From: Epilithonimonas vandammei
GTDB taxonomy: Bacteria; Bacteroidota; Bacteroidia; Flavobacteriales; Weeksellaceae
NCBI RefSeq assembly: GCF_003860525.1
Contig: NZ_CP034161.1
Coordinates: 1,984,001 to 2,048,000 of the forward strand
Length of the DNA stretch: 64,000 nt
Reading direction: 5' to 3'
Numbering within the stretch: position 1 is the first letter of the stretch; each line of letters starts with the position of its first letter. The notes beneath the pieces are model-generated. The model was not told where the DNA came from and searched no databases. It worked only from the letters and a program-made list of their open reading frames with translations. The translations under genes and the position numbers were made by a program. Positions 1 to 8,407 of the stretch are shown here, one piece after another.

Positions 1-2
1 AC

Positions 3-830
3 TCCGAATTGATTTCTATTGTCGAAAATAACTGGAAAACTTTAGGAAGAAAAGCCCATTTCATCAATAAAAATCTGGAAGAATTTCTTGAGAATCTTCG
101 ACAAGCTCAGATTGACAATTTTAATAAGTTTGACGTCGTTTATCTCGACCCGGCAAGAAGAGACCAGCAAAATAAAAAGAAATTTCTACTTGAAGATTTA
201 TCGCCAAATCTCTTAGAAATCCAAGAAAAACTCCATTCAATTACAGATAAAATTATTGTGAAATTATCACCATTAATTGATATTTCTTATCTTATTTCAG
301 AATTGAAAAATATTACTGAAATTCAAATTATTGCGGTTAGAAATGAAGTGAAAGAATTGGTGTTAATTATTGAGAATAATCAATCAACAGACAACCAACA
401 ACCAACAACTATCAAATGTATTAATTTGGAATCTAATGAACCAGAATTTTCATTTAATTTCAATGATGAGAAATCAGCAAAATCAGAATTCTCAGAAAGC
501 TCAAAATTCCTTTTTATTCCAAATAACTCAATTCTGAAAGCGGGTGCATTTAATATCATTTCAGAAAAATTCGGATTGAAGAAACTACATCCAAACACAC
601 ATTTCTATACATCAGAACATAACATTGAAAATTTCCCAGGACGCGTTTTACAAATCGAAAAAATCGAAGCTAAAGATTTGAAAAAAGGAGAGAAGTATAA
701 TATTGTTTCTAAAAATTATCCTTTGAAACCAGAAGAAATCAAGAAAAAATATAAACTGAATGACGGCGGAAATCATTACCTGATTTTCACGCAATCCGTT
801 TATGGAAAAGAAATTCTGAGAAGCCAATAA
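3..830 (+). CDS. Class I SAM-dependent methyltransferase with THUMP-like C-terminus (5' truncated by window)
   Basis: The frame is open to the left edge, so the N-terminus and probably part of the SAM-binding domain lie outside the window; the first possible start (TTG at 9) is not taken as real. A FDVVYLDPARR motif, the DPPY-like position of this family, occurs early and is followed by a Rossmann-type half. The last 80 residues (GRVLQIEKIEAKDLKKGEKYN onward to YLIFTQ) resemble the THUMP-like domain found at the C-terminus of uncharacterised Bacteroidota methyltransferases. The substrate is unknown; a nucleic acid is likely from the THUMP-like fold. A low-complexity stretch (STDNQQPTT, about base 381-416) interrupts the otherwise ordinary composition. 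Confidence 0.75.
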   Translation, partial: SELISIVENNWKTLGRKAHFINKNLEEFLENLRQAQIDNFNKFDVVYLDPARRDQQNKKKFLLEDLSPNLLEIQEKLHSITDKIIVKLSPLIDISYLISELKNITEIQIIAVRNEVKELVLIIENNQSTDNQQPTTIKCINLESNEPEFSFNFNDEKSAKSEFSESSKFLFIPNNSILKAGAFNIISEKFGLKKLHPNTHFYTSEHNIENFPGRVLQIEKIEAKDLKKGEKYNIVSKNYPLKPEEIKKKYKLNDGGNHYLIFTQSVYGKEILRSQ

Positions 831-929
831 TTTAATTTATTGATTAACAAAGCTTTAATTAGATGTTAATTATTTAGCCATATTTTTAAAAATAATTGAA
901 TCTAGGTTCATCTTCCCATAAAAATTCAC

Positions 930-937
930 TACATTTG
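930..937 (+). promoter_or_regulatory. Candidate -7 element of typA promoter
   Basis: TACATTTG matches the Bacteroidota -7 consensus TAnnTTTG and ends 12 bases before the typA ATG. No clear TTTG -33 box is seen at the usual 17-23 base spacing. Confidence 0.45.
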
Positions 938-949
938 CACGCGTAAAAA

Positions 950-2764
950 ATGGATATGCAAAACATTAGAAATATAGCGATTATCGCACACGTTGACCAC
1001 GGAAAAACGACGTTGGTTGATAAGATTATTCACGCAACCAACATCTTCAGAGAGAATCAGGAGAGTGGTGAGTTGATTATGGATAACAACGATTTGGAAA
1101 GAGAAAGAGGAATTACGATTCTTTCAAAAAACATCTCCGTAAATTACAAAGACACAAAAATCAACGTCATTGATACGCCTGGTCACGCCGATTTTGGTGG
1201 TGAAGTAGAAAGAGTTCTTAAAATGGCTGATGGTGTAATCTTGTTGGTAGATGCATTCGAAGGACCAATGCCACAAACAAGATTCGTACTTCAAAAAGCT
1301 TTGGAACTTGGGTTGAGACCTTTGGTTGTAATCAACAAAGTTGATAAGCCGAACTGTCGTCCAGACGAAGTTCACGACCAAGTTTTTGACTTGTTCTTCA
1401 ACCTAGATGCAACAGAAGAGCAGTTGGATTTCCCAACCTTCTACGGTTCATCTAAACAAGGTTGGTTCAACACTTCATTAGAAGAAACTGATAATATTTT
1501 CCCATTATTAGACGGGATTTTACAATACGTTCCAGAACCGAAAGTAACTGAGGGTAACTTGCAAATGCAGATTACTTCATTAGATTTCTCTTCTTTCTTA
1601 GGAAGAATTGCAATCGGAAAAGTAACAAGAGGTGAGGTTAAAGAGTCTCAATGGATTGGTCTTGCTCAGGCAGACGGAAAAATTGTGAAAGGAAAAGTAA
1701 AAGAACTTTACGTTTTCGAAGGTCTTGGAAAGAAGAAAGTAACCGAAGTACAAGCTGGAGATATCTGTGCTGTTGTAGGTTTCGATGCTTTCCAGATTGG
1801 AGATTCTTTCGTGGACTTAGAAAATCCTGAACCATTGGAAAGAACTGCGATTGATGAGCCAACGTTGAATATGACGTTCTCTATCAACAATTCCCCTTTC
1901 TTTGGTAAAGATGGTAAATATGTAACTTCAAACCACCTGAAAGAAAGATTAACTAAAGAATTAGAGAAAAACTTGGCATTGAGAGTTCAACAAACTGATG
2001 ATGCAAACACTTTCCTAGTTTTTGGTAGAGGTATTCTTCACTTGTCTGTTTTGATTGAAACAATGAGAAGAGAAGGTTACGAGATGACAATTGGTCAGCC
2101 ACAAGTTATCTTGAAAGAAGATGAAAATGGTCAAAAATTGGAACCTTATGAATCTTTGGTTGTTGACGTTCCTGAGGAATTTGCTTCTAGAGTTATCGAT
2201 TTGGCAACTCAGAGAAAAGGTGACCTTCACATTATGGAAACTAAAGGCGAAATGCAACATATGGAATTCGAAATTCCTTCAAGAGGTCTTATCGGATTGC
2301 GTTCTCAGATGTTAACAGCAACTGCCGGTGAAGCTATTATGGCGCACCGTTTCACAGAATATAAGCCTTTCAAAGGTGCTATTCCTGGAAGAAATAATGG
2401 TGTGTTGGTAAGTAAAGGAACTGGTCCGGCTACAGAATATTCTATCAACAAACTACAAGATAGAGGTAAGTTCTTCGTTGATCCAGGTGAGGAAATCTAC
2501 ACAGGTATGATTATCGGTGAGCAAAACAAGCCGGGGGATTTGGTTGTAAATATTGTAGAAGCTAAACAGCTGAACAATATGCGTGCAGCCGGAAAAGATA
2601 AAGATACCGGTGTTGCACCAAAAATCTTGTTCTCACTTGAAGAATGTATGGAATATATCCAAGCTGATGAAGCTATCGAGGTTACACCGAACTTCATCCG
2701 TATGAGAAAGAAAATCCTTTCTGAAGAAGAAAGAAAAAGATTGGAAAGACAAGCTAAAGCTTAA
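950..2764 (+). CDS. typA: Translational GTPase TypA/BipA
   Basis: A 604-residue ribosome-associated GTPase of the EF-G/LepA class, involved in ribosome assembly and stress adaptation. The G domain opens at once with NIAIIAHVDHGKTTL (G1), then RGITI (G2), DTPGHADFGGEV (G3) and NKVDKP (G4). It is followed by domain II, an EF-G-like domain with RGILHLSVLIETMRREG, and the TypA C-terminal domain with SRGLIGLRSQMLT and PGRNNGVLVS. Length is normal for the family. Translation may start at 950 or at the in-frame ATG at 956. It is a single gene, preceded by a TAnnTTTG promoter element and followed by a strong terminator. Confidence 0.97.
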   Translation: MDMQNIRNIAIIAHVDHGKTTLVDKIIHATNIFRENQESGELIMDNNDLERERGITILSKNISVNYKDTKINVIDTPGHADFGGEVERVLKMADGVILLVDAFEGPMPQTRFVLQKALELGLRPLVVINKVDKPNCRPDEVHDQVFDLFFNLDATEEQLDFPTFYGSSKQGWFNTSLEETDNIFPLLDGILQYVPEPKVTEGNLQMQITSLDFSSFLGRIAIGKVTRGEVKESQWIGLAQADGKIVKGKVKELYVFEGLGKKKVTEVQAGDICAVVGFDAFQIGDSFVDLENPEPLERTAIDEPTLNMTFSINNSPFFGKDGKYVTSNHLKERLTKELEKNLALRVQQTDDANTFLVFGRGILHLSVLIETMRREGYEMTIGQPQVILKEDENGQKLEPYESLVVDVPEEFASRVIDLATQRKGDLHIMETKGEMQHMEFEIPSRGLIGLRSQMLTATAGEAIMAHRFTEYKPFKGAIPGRNNGVLVSKGTGPATEYSINKLQDRGKFFVDPGEEIYTGMIIGEQNKPGDLVVNIVEAKQLNNMRAAGKDKDTGVAPKILFSLEECMEYIQADEAIEVTPNFIRMRKKILSEEERKRLERQAKA

Positions 2765-2781
2765 TCTACATAAATTTAAAA

Positions 2782-2806
2782 GCCTTCATATTTTGAAGGC
2801 TTTTTT
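2782..2806 (+). terminator. Rho-independent terminator after typA
   Basis: Perfect 7-bp stem GCCTTCA/TGAAGGC with a 5-base loop, followed by six T, 17 bases past the typA stop. Confidence 0.9.
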
Positions 2807-2827
2807 GAATTTAAAACAAAAACCAAG

Positions 2828-3661
2828 ATGAAACAATTTACCATAAAAATTACCTGCAAAGACGAGAAAGGTTTAGTTTATAGAATCTCCGAAATCCTTT
2901 TGGAGAACGGACTTAATATTATCAAGAATGACGAATTCGTGGATAACGAAAAAGCTTTATTCTTTATGCGAACCGAAGTTTCCGGAATTGCTGACCCCGA
3001 AAAAGTAATTGATCAACTCAAAAAGCAATTAGGTGATTGTTCAATAGAATTAAGTCAAAACGAATCCAAAAATGTGGTTGTTTTGGTAACCAAAGAACAT
3101 CATTGTTTGGCGGATTTATTAATAAGAAATCAATTCAAAGACCTTAATTTTAATATTCTTGCAGTTGTTGGAAATTATGAAAATCTGAGAGAATTGACGG
3201 AGAAATTCAATATTCCTTTTATTTATATTCCTGCAGAAAATATTACTAGAGCAGAACACGAAGAAAAAATCAAAACGGTTTTTAAAGATTACAACTACGA
3301 TTATCTAGTTCTGGCGAAGTTTATGAGAATTCTTTCTCCTGATTTTGTAAAGGATTTTGAAGGTAAAATCATTAATATTCATCATTCATTTTTACCGGCT
3401 TTTATCGGGGCAAATCCTTATAAACAGGCTTTTGAAAGAGGTGTGAAAATCATCGGAGCAACCGCCCATTTTGTAACGAATGATTTGGATGAAGGTCCAA
3501 TTATTTATCAGGATATTATAAAAGTCAGTCATTCCAAAACGGCAAAAGATTTAGCCAAAATGGGAAAAGATGTCGAACGAATTGTTTTAGCAAATGCACT
3601 CAAATTAGTGTTCGAAGACAAAGTTTTTATCGACGGAAACAAGACTATTATTTTTGAATAA
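2828..3661 (+). CDS. purU: Formyltetrahydrofolate deformylase
   Basis: Hydrolyses 10-formyl-THF to THF and formate, supplying formate for purine synthesis and balancing one-carbon pools. The 277 residues show an N-terminal ACT regulatory domain (about 1-85, FTIKITCKDEKGLVYRISEI) and a C-terminal formyl-transferase fold. Within the latter are INIHHSFLPAFIGANPY, the catalytic His region, and TAHFVTNDLDEGPII with the catalytic Asp. Length fits PurU; a GART-type PurN lacks the ACT domain. It stands alone between typA and a lipoprotein gene. Confidence 0.95.
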   Translation: MKQFTIKITCKDEKGLVYRISEILLENGLNIIKNDEFVDNEKALFFMRTEVSGIADPEKVIDQLKKQLGDCSIELSQNESKNVVVLVTKEHHCLADLLIRNQFKDLNFNILAVVGNYENLRELTEKFNIPFIYIPAENITRAEHEEKIKTVFKDYNYDYLVLAKFMRILSPDFVKDFEGKIINIHHSFLPAFIGANPYKQAFERGVKIIGATAHFVTNDLDEGPIIYQDIIKVSHSKTAKDLAKMGKDVERIVLANALKLVFEDKVFIDGNKTIIFE

Positions 3662-3676
3662 TTAAAATGATAAATT

Positions 3677-3827
3677 GTTAAACACAAAGACACAAGGTTT
3701 TTTTTCAAGCATAAAATATTTGATTAAGACACAAAGATTTTAACTTCGTTAAAATTGAAAAATCATTGATTCTTTAGTGCCTTAAAACTGTTTTCAAAAC
3801 AATTAATTTTGTGTCTTTGTGTTTAAC
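3677..3827. repeat. Intergenic palindromic repeat (copy 1 of a dispersed family)
   Basis: A perfect 19-bp inverted repeat (3677-3695 against 3809-3827, TTGTGTCTTTGTGTTTAAC on the right) encloses a second hairpin, ATTTTAAC-TTC-GTTAAAAT, at 3737-3755. The inner core and the 'tttgcgtt/aaa' type ends recur at 31855-31998 and partly at 21345-21450. No coding potential. It lies in the 257-base gap between purU and the next gene. Confidence 0.7.
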
Positions 3828-3856
3828 TTTAAGCTTTTGAAGTTAAAAAATTATAA

Positions 3857-3885
3857 AAGCATCCCATTATTCGGATGCTTCTTTG
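3857..3885 (+). terminator. Hairpin, probable purU terminator
   Basis: 8-bp perfect stem AAGCATCC/GGATGCTT (3857-3864, 3873-3880) with a weak T-rich tail. It lies far from purU (about 200 bases), beyond the palindromic repeat, and just before the promoter of the next gene. Confidence 0.55.
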
Positions 3886-3912
3886 TATTTCTGATATTAT
3901 CGTTTAGTTTTG
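3882..3912 (+). promoter_or_regulatory. Bacteroidota-type promoter of the GHL10 lipoprotein gene
   Basis: TTTG (3882-3885), 19-base spacer, TAGTTTTG (3905-3912): a full -33/-7 match. The -7 box ends 6 bases before the ATG at 3919, so the transcript is predicted to be leaderless or nearly so. Confidence 0.7.
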
Positions 3913-3918
3913 CAAACT

Positions 3919-5481
3919 ATGCGTCTAAATTCTTTTATCAAAATATTATTACTGGCAGTTGTTGTGATTTCTTGTGCAACAAAAACTAAAAAATCAACTA
4001 CCAAATCAGGTGTTAAAAAACCTGTTGTAAAAACAGAAGTCAAGCTTCCGCCAAAACCAGTTGTCAAATTGGATAACATTGATTTACCTGAAGTTAAAAG
4101 AGAATTCAGAGCGGTTTGGATTGCTTCGGTTGCTAATATCAATTGGCCTTCGAGAAATAACCTTTCTGTTGACCAGCAAAAACAAGAAGCAGTACAATTG
4201 TTGAATCTTCTCGTTGATCTCAATTTCAATGCGGTGATTTTGCAAGTTCGTCCTTCTGCGGATGCTTTGTACAAGAGCCCTCACGAGCCTTGGTCATATT
4301 TTTTAACTGGACAAATTGGTGTTGCACCTTATCCAGAATATGATCCTTTGGAGTTTTGGATCGAAGAATGTCATAAACGAGGTTTAGAATTCCATGCTTG
4401 GCTCAATCCGTTCCGTGCGCATCATTCCAATGGAGGTACCATTTCATCAGAATCTATGGTTAGAAAATCACCAGAAAATGTGGTGAGACTGAAAAACGGA
4501 ATGTATTGGTTTGATCCGGCTGATGACAAAACTCAAGATCAAGCTTCAAAAGTCATCAAAGACATCATTTCAAGATACGATGTGGATGGAATTCACCTCG
4601 ATGATTATTTTTATCCTTACGCCGAATATAACGGAGGAAAAGATTTTCCGGATTACAAAACTTGGTCAGCTTACCAAAACTCTGGCGGAACACTTTCCAG
4701 AGCAGATTGGAGAAGAGCAAATGTCAACAAATTCGTGAAGCGAATCTATGACGAAATCAAAGCTCAGAAAAATGATGTAAAATTTGGAATCAGTCCGTTT
4801 GGAATATGGAAACCCGGTTTTCCTTCTGGAATCAAAGGGTCTTCTCAGTACGATGAATTGTATGCTGATGCCAAACTTTGGCTGAACCAAGGCTGGGTCG
4901 ATTATTTTACGCCACAACTTTATTGGCCGATTGAGTCAGCAGGTCAAAGCTTTCCACTCTTGTTGCAATGGTGGAACGATGAAAATATAAAAGGTCGCCA
5001 TCTTTGGCCAGGTCTTAATACTGTTGCTGTAAAATCTTCGAATCCTGTTTCAGAAATTGCAAGAGAAATAGATGTTACAAGACAAATTGTAAAAAATAAT
5101 ACAGGCCAAGTGCATTGGAGCATAGCGGGAATCACTAAAAGTAAAGCAATGCAGGATGAACTGAAGCTAAACGTGTATAAAGATAAAGCCCTGATTCCTG
5201 AAACCAAATGGCTGTCTTCAAAAAATCTGCCGGAGTTGGATGTGACGTGGACAAAACAGCAAGGTCACTTTTTACTGAATTGGAATAAACAATCTGAAGC
5301 ATTATCGTACGTGCTATATCTGAAATATGGCAATACTTGGCAGACAGAAATTCTTGCTCCAGAGCTGTTGTCCAAAAAGGTTCCTTCAGAATCTAATGGA
5401 AAAAAATTATCAACATTCGTAATAAGATCTCTGAATAGATTAGGAAAACTGAATGATTATAAAGCTGTTGTGGTGAATTAA
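3919..5481 (+). CDS. Family 10 glycosylhydrolase-like (GHL10/DUF187) lipoprotein
   Basis: A 520-residue lipoprotein: MRLNSFIKILLLAVVVISC is a signal peptide ending in a lipobox Cys. After a Lys/Thr/Pro linker comes a TIM-barrel GHL10 domain (about 55-400) with EFRAVWIASVANINWPSR, NAVILQVRPSADALY, FHAWLNPFRAH, DGIHLDDYFYPY and GISPFGIW. These are typical of putative glycosidases of the DUF187 family often encoded near cell-wall genes. A C-terminal Ig/FnIII-like part follows. It is probably anchored in the outer membrane and acts on a polysaccharide or peptidoglycan-linked sugar; the substrate is unknown. The start is set at the ATG at 3919 because it begins the signal peptide and sits correctly behind the promoter. 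The Tat-exported aminotransferase-like gene follows closely. Confidence 0.88.
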   Translation: MRLNSFIKILLLAVVVISCATKTKKSTTKSGVKKPVVKTEVKLPPKPVVKLDNIDLPEVKREFRAVWIASVANINWPSRNNLSVDQQKQEAVQLLNLLVDLNFNAVILQVRPSADALYKSPHEPWSYFLTGQIGVAPYPEYDPLEFWIEECHKRGLEFHAWLNPFRAHHSNGGTISSESMVRKSPENVVRLKNGMYWFDPADDKTQDQASKVIKDIISRYDVDGIHLDDYFYPYAEYNGGKDFPDYKTWSAYQNSGGTLSRADWRRANVNKFVKRIYDEIKAQKNDVKFGISPFGIWKPGFPSGIKGSSQYDELYADAKLWLNQGWVDYFTPQLYWPIESAGQSFPLLLQWWNDENIKGRHLWPGLNTVAVKSSNPVSEIAREIDVTRQIVKNNTGQVHWSIAGITKSKAMQDELKLNVYKDKALIPETKWLSSKNLPELDVTWTKQQGHFLLNWNKQSEALSYVLYLKYGNTWQTEILAPELLSKKVPSESNGKKLSTFVIRSLNRLGKLNDYKAVVVN

Positions 5482-5547
5482 ATTAAACGTTCAATATTGT
5501 TTTATAATATTTTAAAATGTCTAAATTCGGAGAAATTATTTTCCGGC

Positions 5548-6651
5548 ATGAATATCAACAGAAGAGATTGGCTGAAAACCGCTTTTTTAGGAAGTGCCGC
5601 TTTGACGCTTTCACCATTAGAATTTTTCGCAAAAGAAACTCCCAATTTCAACTTATTAAAAAAGGATAACGAAACCATCCGACTTTGTTTCAACGAGAAT
5701 CCTTTTGGAACATCGCCGAAAGCTTTGGAAGCGATGCAAAACAGTCTCAGATTTTCATCTTTGTATGATTTCAAGTTTGCGGATATTCTGAGTGAAAAAT
5801 TGGCAGAAATCAATCAGACTAAAAAAGAAAATCTTTTGGTTTCTGCAGGTTCATCTTTTCTGTTGGAATTGATTACAAAATATGTCTCGATTAACAAAGG
5901 ACATTTCATCATTCCTGACCCGTCTTTCACGATTTTTGAACCGATTGCTGAGTTTCTTGGAATGTCAAAATCTGTGATTCCTTTGAATGATAAAAAGAAA
6001 ATCGATTTGGCAAAGATGAAAAGCTCTATCCAAAAGGACACGAAACTCATCTACATTTGCAACCCGAATAATCCAACCGGAGATTTGCTTTCAAGAGCGG
6101 AAATTGAGAATTTCATCAAATCAATTCCAGACAATATCATCGTTTTGATGGATGAAGCTTATATAGAATTTACAACTCAAAAATCTCTAAGTGATTTAGT
6201 TGATGTTTATAAAAACTTGATTGTGACGAGAACATTTTCTAAACTTTATGGATTTGCCGGCGCAAGATTTGGTTATGCGATTGGACATCCGAAAATGATT
6301 GAAAACCTGAAGAAACTCCAGAGTTGGAGTGGTGCGGAAATCAGTGTTGTGACTATGGCTGGCGCAATTGCAGCTATGGATGACCAGGAATTTATTACCA
6401 AGGTTTTGGACAATAATAAGAAAGTAAAAGATTTTACGATTTCAGAATTCAATATAAGAGGCATCAAAACCATTCCATCTTCTGCTAATTTTGTTTATTT
6501 CTCATTGGAAAATTACAAAAGCGATTACTTCAAAAAGTTGAAAGAAGCTAAAATTCTCGGCGGAAAAACGTATGAAGAAAAAGGGAAGTGGACGCGGATT
6601 AGTTTGGGGACAATTGAAGAAATGCGAAAATACTTTGATGTGATTTCTTAA
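5548..6651 (+). CDS. Tat-exported PLP-dependent aminotransferase, HisC-like
   Basis: A 367-residue fold-type I aminotransferase related to histidinol-phosphate aminotransferase: RLCFNENPFGTSPKALEA at the N-terminus, ICNPNNPTGDLLS, MDEAYIEF, and the PLP-lysine region TRTFSKLYGFAGARFGYAIG. Starting at ATG 5548 gives MNINRRDWLKTAFLGSAAL, a twin-arginine signal with NRRDWLK; an in-frame upstream start would bury this signal. The enzyme is therefore predicted to be exported folded with its cofactor, unlike biosynthetic HisC. It is 66 bases behind the GHL10 lipoprotein gene and may be co-transcribed. The substrate is unknown. Confidence 0.85.
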   Translation: MNINRRDWLKTAFLGSAALTLSPLEFFAKETPNFNLLKKDNETIRLCFNENPFGTSPKALEAMQNSLRFSSLYDFKFADILSEKLAEINQTKKENLLVSAGSSFLLELITKYVSINKGHFIIPDPSFTIFEPIAEFLGMSKSVIPLNDKKKIDLAKMKSSIQKDTKLIYICNPNNPTGDLLSRAEIENFIKSIPDNIIVLMDEAYIEFTTQKSLSDLVDVYKNLIVTRTFSKLYGFAGARFGYAIGHPKMIENLKKLQSWSGAEISVVTMAGAIAAMDDQEFITKVLDNNKKVKDFTISEFNIRGIKTIPSSANFVYFSLENYKSDYFKKLKEAKILGGKTYEEKGKWTRISLGTIEEMRKYFDVIS

Positions 6652-6655
6652 TCTG

Positions 6656-7528
6656 TCAAGCCAAAATATTACTAAACTCCTTCCGATACTGAGACGGACT
6701 TTTCTGCGTATGTTCTTTAAAAGTTTTGTTGAAGTAACTGAAATTATTAAATCCACTGTCAAAACAAACTTCTGTAATGCTCATTGGTTGTTCTGCCAGT
6801 AGTTTTAGAGAATGCGTGATTCGATACTCATTCACAAATTGAGTGAACGTTTTGTTTGTAATTTTCTTAAAATATCGGCAAAAAGAAGGAACTGTCATAT
6901 TAGATAATTCTGCAACGGTTTCCAAAGTGATTTGCTCTTTAAAATGGTCTTTCACATAATTGAAAATCACATTGATTCGATCATTATCTTCTTTTTGCGT
7001 TTGCAGATAATATTTTGAAGCGTTTAGGATTTTATAATCTTGGGTTAATGACATCTGATCCAGAACTTCAATCAGAAGAAGCAATTTGGTCAGATAATGT
7101 GATTCCGTCAATGCATCAATTTTGGGTTTCAAAGCTTTTTTAAAATCTTCCCCGAAAACAATTCCACTTTTTGCTTTTTCCAACAATGCAGAAATCCTGT
7201 TCATTTCTACAGCCTTCCAAAAATCCTGACCGAGAAATTCTTTTGAAAACTGAATCACGACTTCGTATTCATTTTTTGTGTTCTCATTCGTCATTCCACA
7301 ATGCGGAAGATTACTTCCGATAAGAATGAGATCGCCATCAGTAAAATAAGAAATATTACTGCCTATTTGTCTTTTACCAGAACCTTTGTGAACAAATATA
7401 AGCTCAATTTCCGGATGATAATGCCAGAAATTGGACTTTATATTTTCATCACGATGATATTTGAGACATGTAAAACTGCTTCCCACATCAGGACTAACAG
7501 ATTCTAAAACTGGATTATAATGTTTCAT
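6656..7528 (-). CDS. AraC family transcriptional regulator
   Basis: 290 residues: an N-terminal cupin-like sensor domain (about 20-120; HYHPEIELIFVHKGSGKRQIG, GDLILIGSNLPHCG) and a C-terminal double-HTH AraC domain (about 185-285; TVPSFCRYFKKITNKTFTQFVNEYR and SITEVCFDSGFNNFSYFNKTFKEHTQKSPSQYRKEF). This layout is that of sugar-responsive activators. It converges on the aminotransferase gene with 4 bases between stops, and diverges from the broken secreted-protein gene at 7694. The ligand is unknown. Confidence 0.93.
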   Translation of the reverse strand: MKHYNPVLESVSPDVGSSFTCLKYHRDENIKSNFWHYHPEIELIFVHKGSGKRQIGSNISYFTDGDLILIGSNLPHCGMTNENTKNEYEVVIQFSKEFLGQDFWKAVEMNRISALLEKAKSGIVFGEDFKKALKPKIDALTESHYLTKLLLLIEVLDQMSLTQDYKILNASKYYLQTQKEDNDRINVIFNYVKDHFKEQITLETVAELSNMTVPSFCRYFKKITNKTFTQFVNEYRITHSLKLLAEQPMSITEVCFDSGFNNFSYFNKTFKEHTQKSPSQYRKEFSNILA

Positions 7529-7532
7529 TGCA

Positions 7533-7540
7533 CAAAGATA
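7533..7540 (-). promoter_or_regulatory. Candidate -7 element of the AraC gene, leaderless
   Basis: TATCTTTG on the minus strand matches TAnnTTTG and ends 4 bases before the ATG. No -33 box is evident, so confidence is low. Confidence 0.35.
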
Positions 7541-7693
7541 AGATAATATAAATATATGTTTTATATTGTCTTAAATACTAAATTAATATTTAGTTAATGT
7601 TAAAATAGTATATACTTCTGAAAATTGAATGGTATTATAAGAGTTTAATCCTCTATAAATTTGCTTCATCATTAATCAAGTAAATCAATTATT

Positions 7694-8290
7694 ATGAAAA
7701 ATATATTAAAGTTAAGTCTAATTGTGGGTGCATTATTTTTCACAATTAACATCTCAGCAAAAGATAGAGTCTTTTCAATATCGTTAGTGGACGTCAGTTC
7801 CAAAGCTTTAAAGTTTGAGGTTATGAATGCGGAGAACGTGTCTCTTTATTTTTATAACGATAGAAAAGATGAAATCTACTAAGAAAATCTTGGCAACAGA
7901 GCTATTGTTGAGAAAACCTATGATCTTTCTACCCTTTCCACAGGCGAATATTTTCTGGTAGCTGAATCGGAATTCAAAATAGAAAAATATAGAGTGACCA
8001 TTGATAAAGATGGAAATGTGAAAGCAGAAAAAACCCCTGTACTGGCATTAAATAAACCTAAATATACGATTGAAAACAACATAGTAAAACTATATATGAA
8101 CAATGTTGAAAACGGCGTCAATGTTTCCATTTCAGATTTAGCTAACAATGAATATTACAACCAAACTGTTAATACAAAAAATGGTGAGATCAACCTTAAA
8201 TTTGATTTCAATGCCAATAATTCTGCTGCCTATGTTATCAGCGTAACAAAAGACGGCGCTGTGTTTAACAGACTGATTACTTTGAAATAG
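7694..8290 (+). pseudogene. Small secreted protein (DUF3244-like), interrupted by in-frame stop
   Basis: Two open stretches in the same frame, 7694-7882 and 7883-8290, are separated only by a TAA at 7880-7882. Read through, they make a 198-residue protein with a signal peptide (MKNILKLSLIVGALFFTINISA), then beta-rich sequence (VDVSSKALKFEVMNAENVSLYFYNDR...) ending in a T9SS-tail-like segment (YVISVTKDGAVFNRLITLK). A single base change in a sense codon would explain the stop. The part after the stop keeps normal coding character, so the lesion is recent, or a sequencing error. A good terminator follows. The family assignment is tentative. Confidence 0.7.
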
Positions 8291-8323
8291 TTTCTCTAAA
8301 CTAAGGTTATATATTATTTTCTA

Positions 8324-8352
8324 AAAGCTTCACATTGTGTGAAGCTTTTTTT
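8324..8352 (+). terminator. Rho-independent terminator
   Basis: 11-bp perfect stem AAAGCTTCACA/TGTGAAGCTTT with a 3-base loop and a T run, ending transcription of the broken gene at 7694-8290. Confidence 0.9.
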
Positions 8353-8370
8353 GATTATTACAATTTAATT

Positions 8371-8401
8371 AAAATAAAATCCCAATATTAAATTGGGATT
8401 T
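8371..8401 (-). terminator. Rho-independent terminator after the pyruvate oxidase gene
   Basis: 10-bp stem AAATCCCAAT/ATTGGGATTT (8377-8386, 8392-8401). On the minus strand it is followed by a T-rich tail and lies 6 bases past the stop. Confidence 0.85.
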
Positions 8402-8407
8402 GCGAGA

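Noticed and set aside
5497..6651. Longer aminotransferase starting at 5497
   Set aside because: The extra 17 residues hide the twin-arginine signal that begins at 5548.
5548..6651. Biosynthetic hisC
   Set aside because: No other his genes are near and the protein carries a Tat signal, so a biosynthetic name would mislead.
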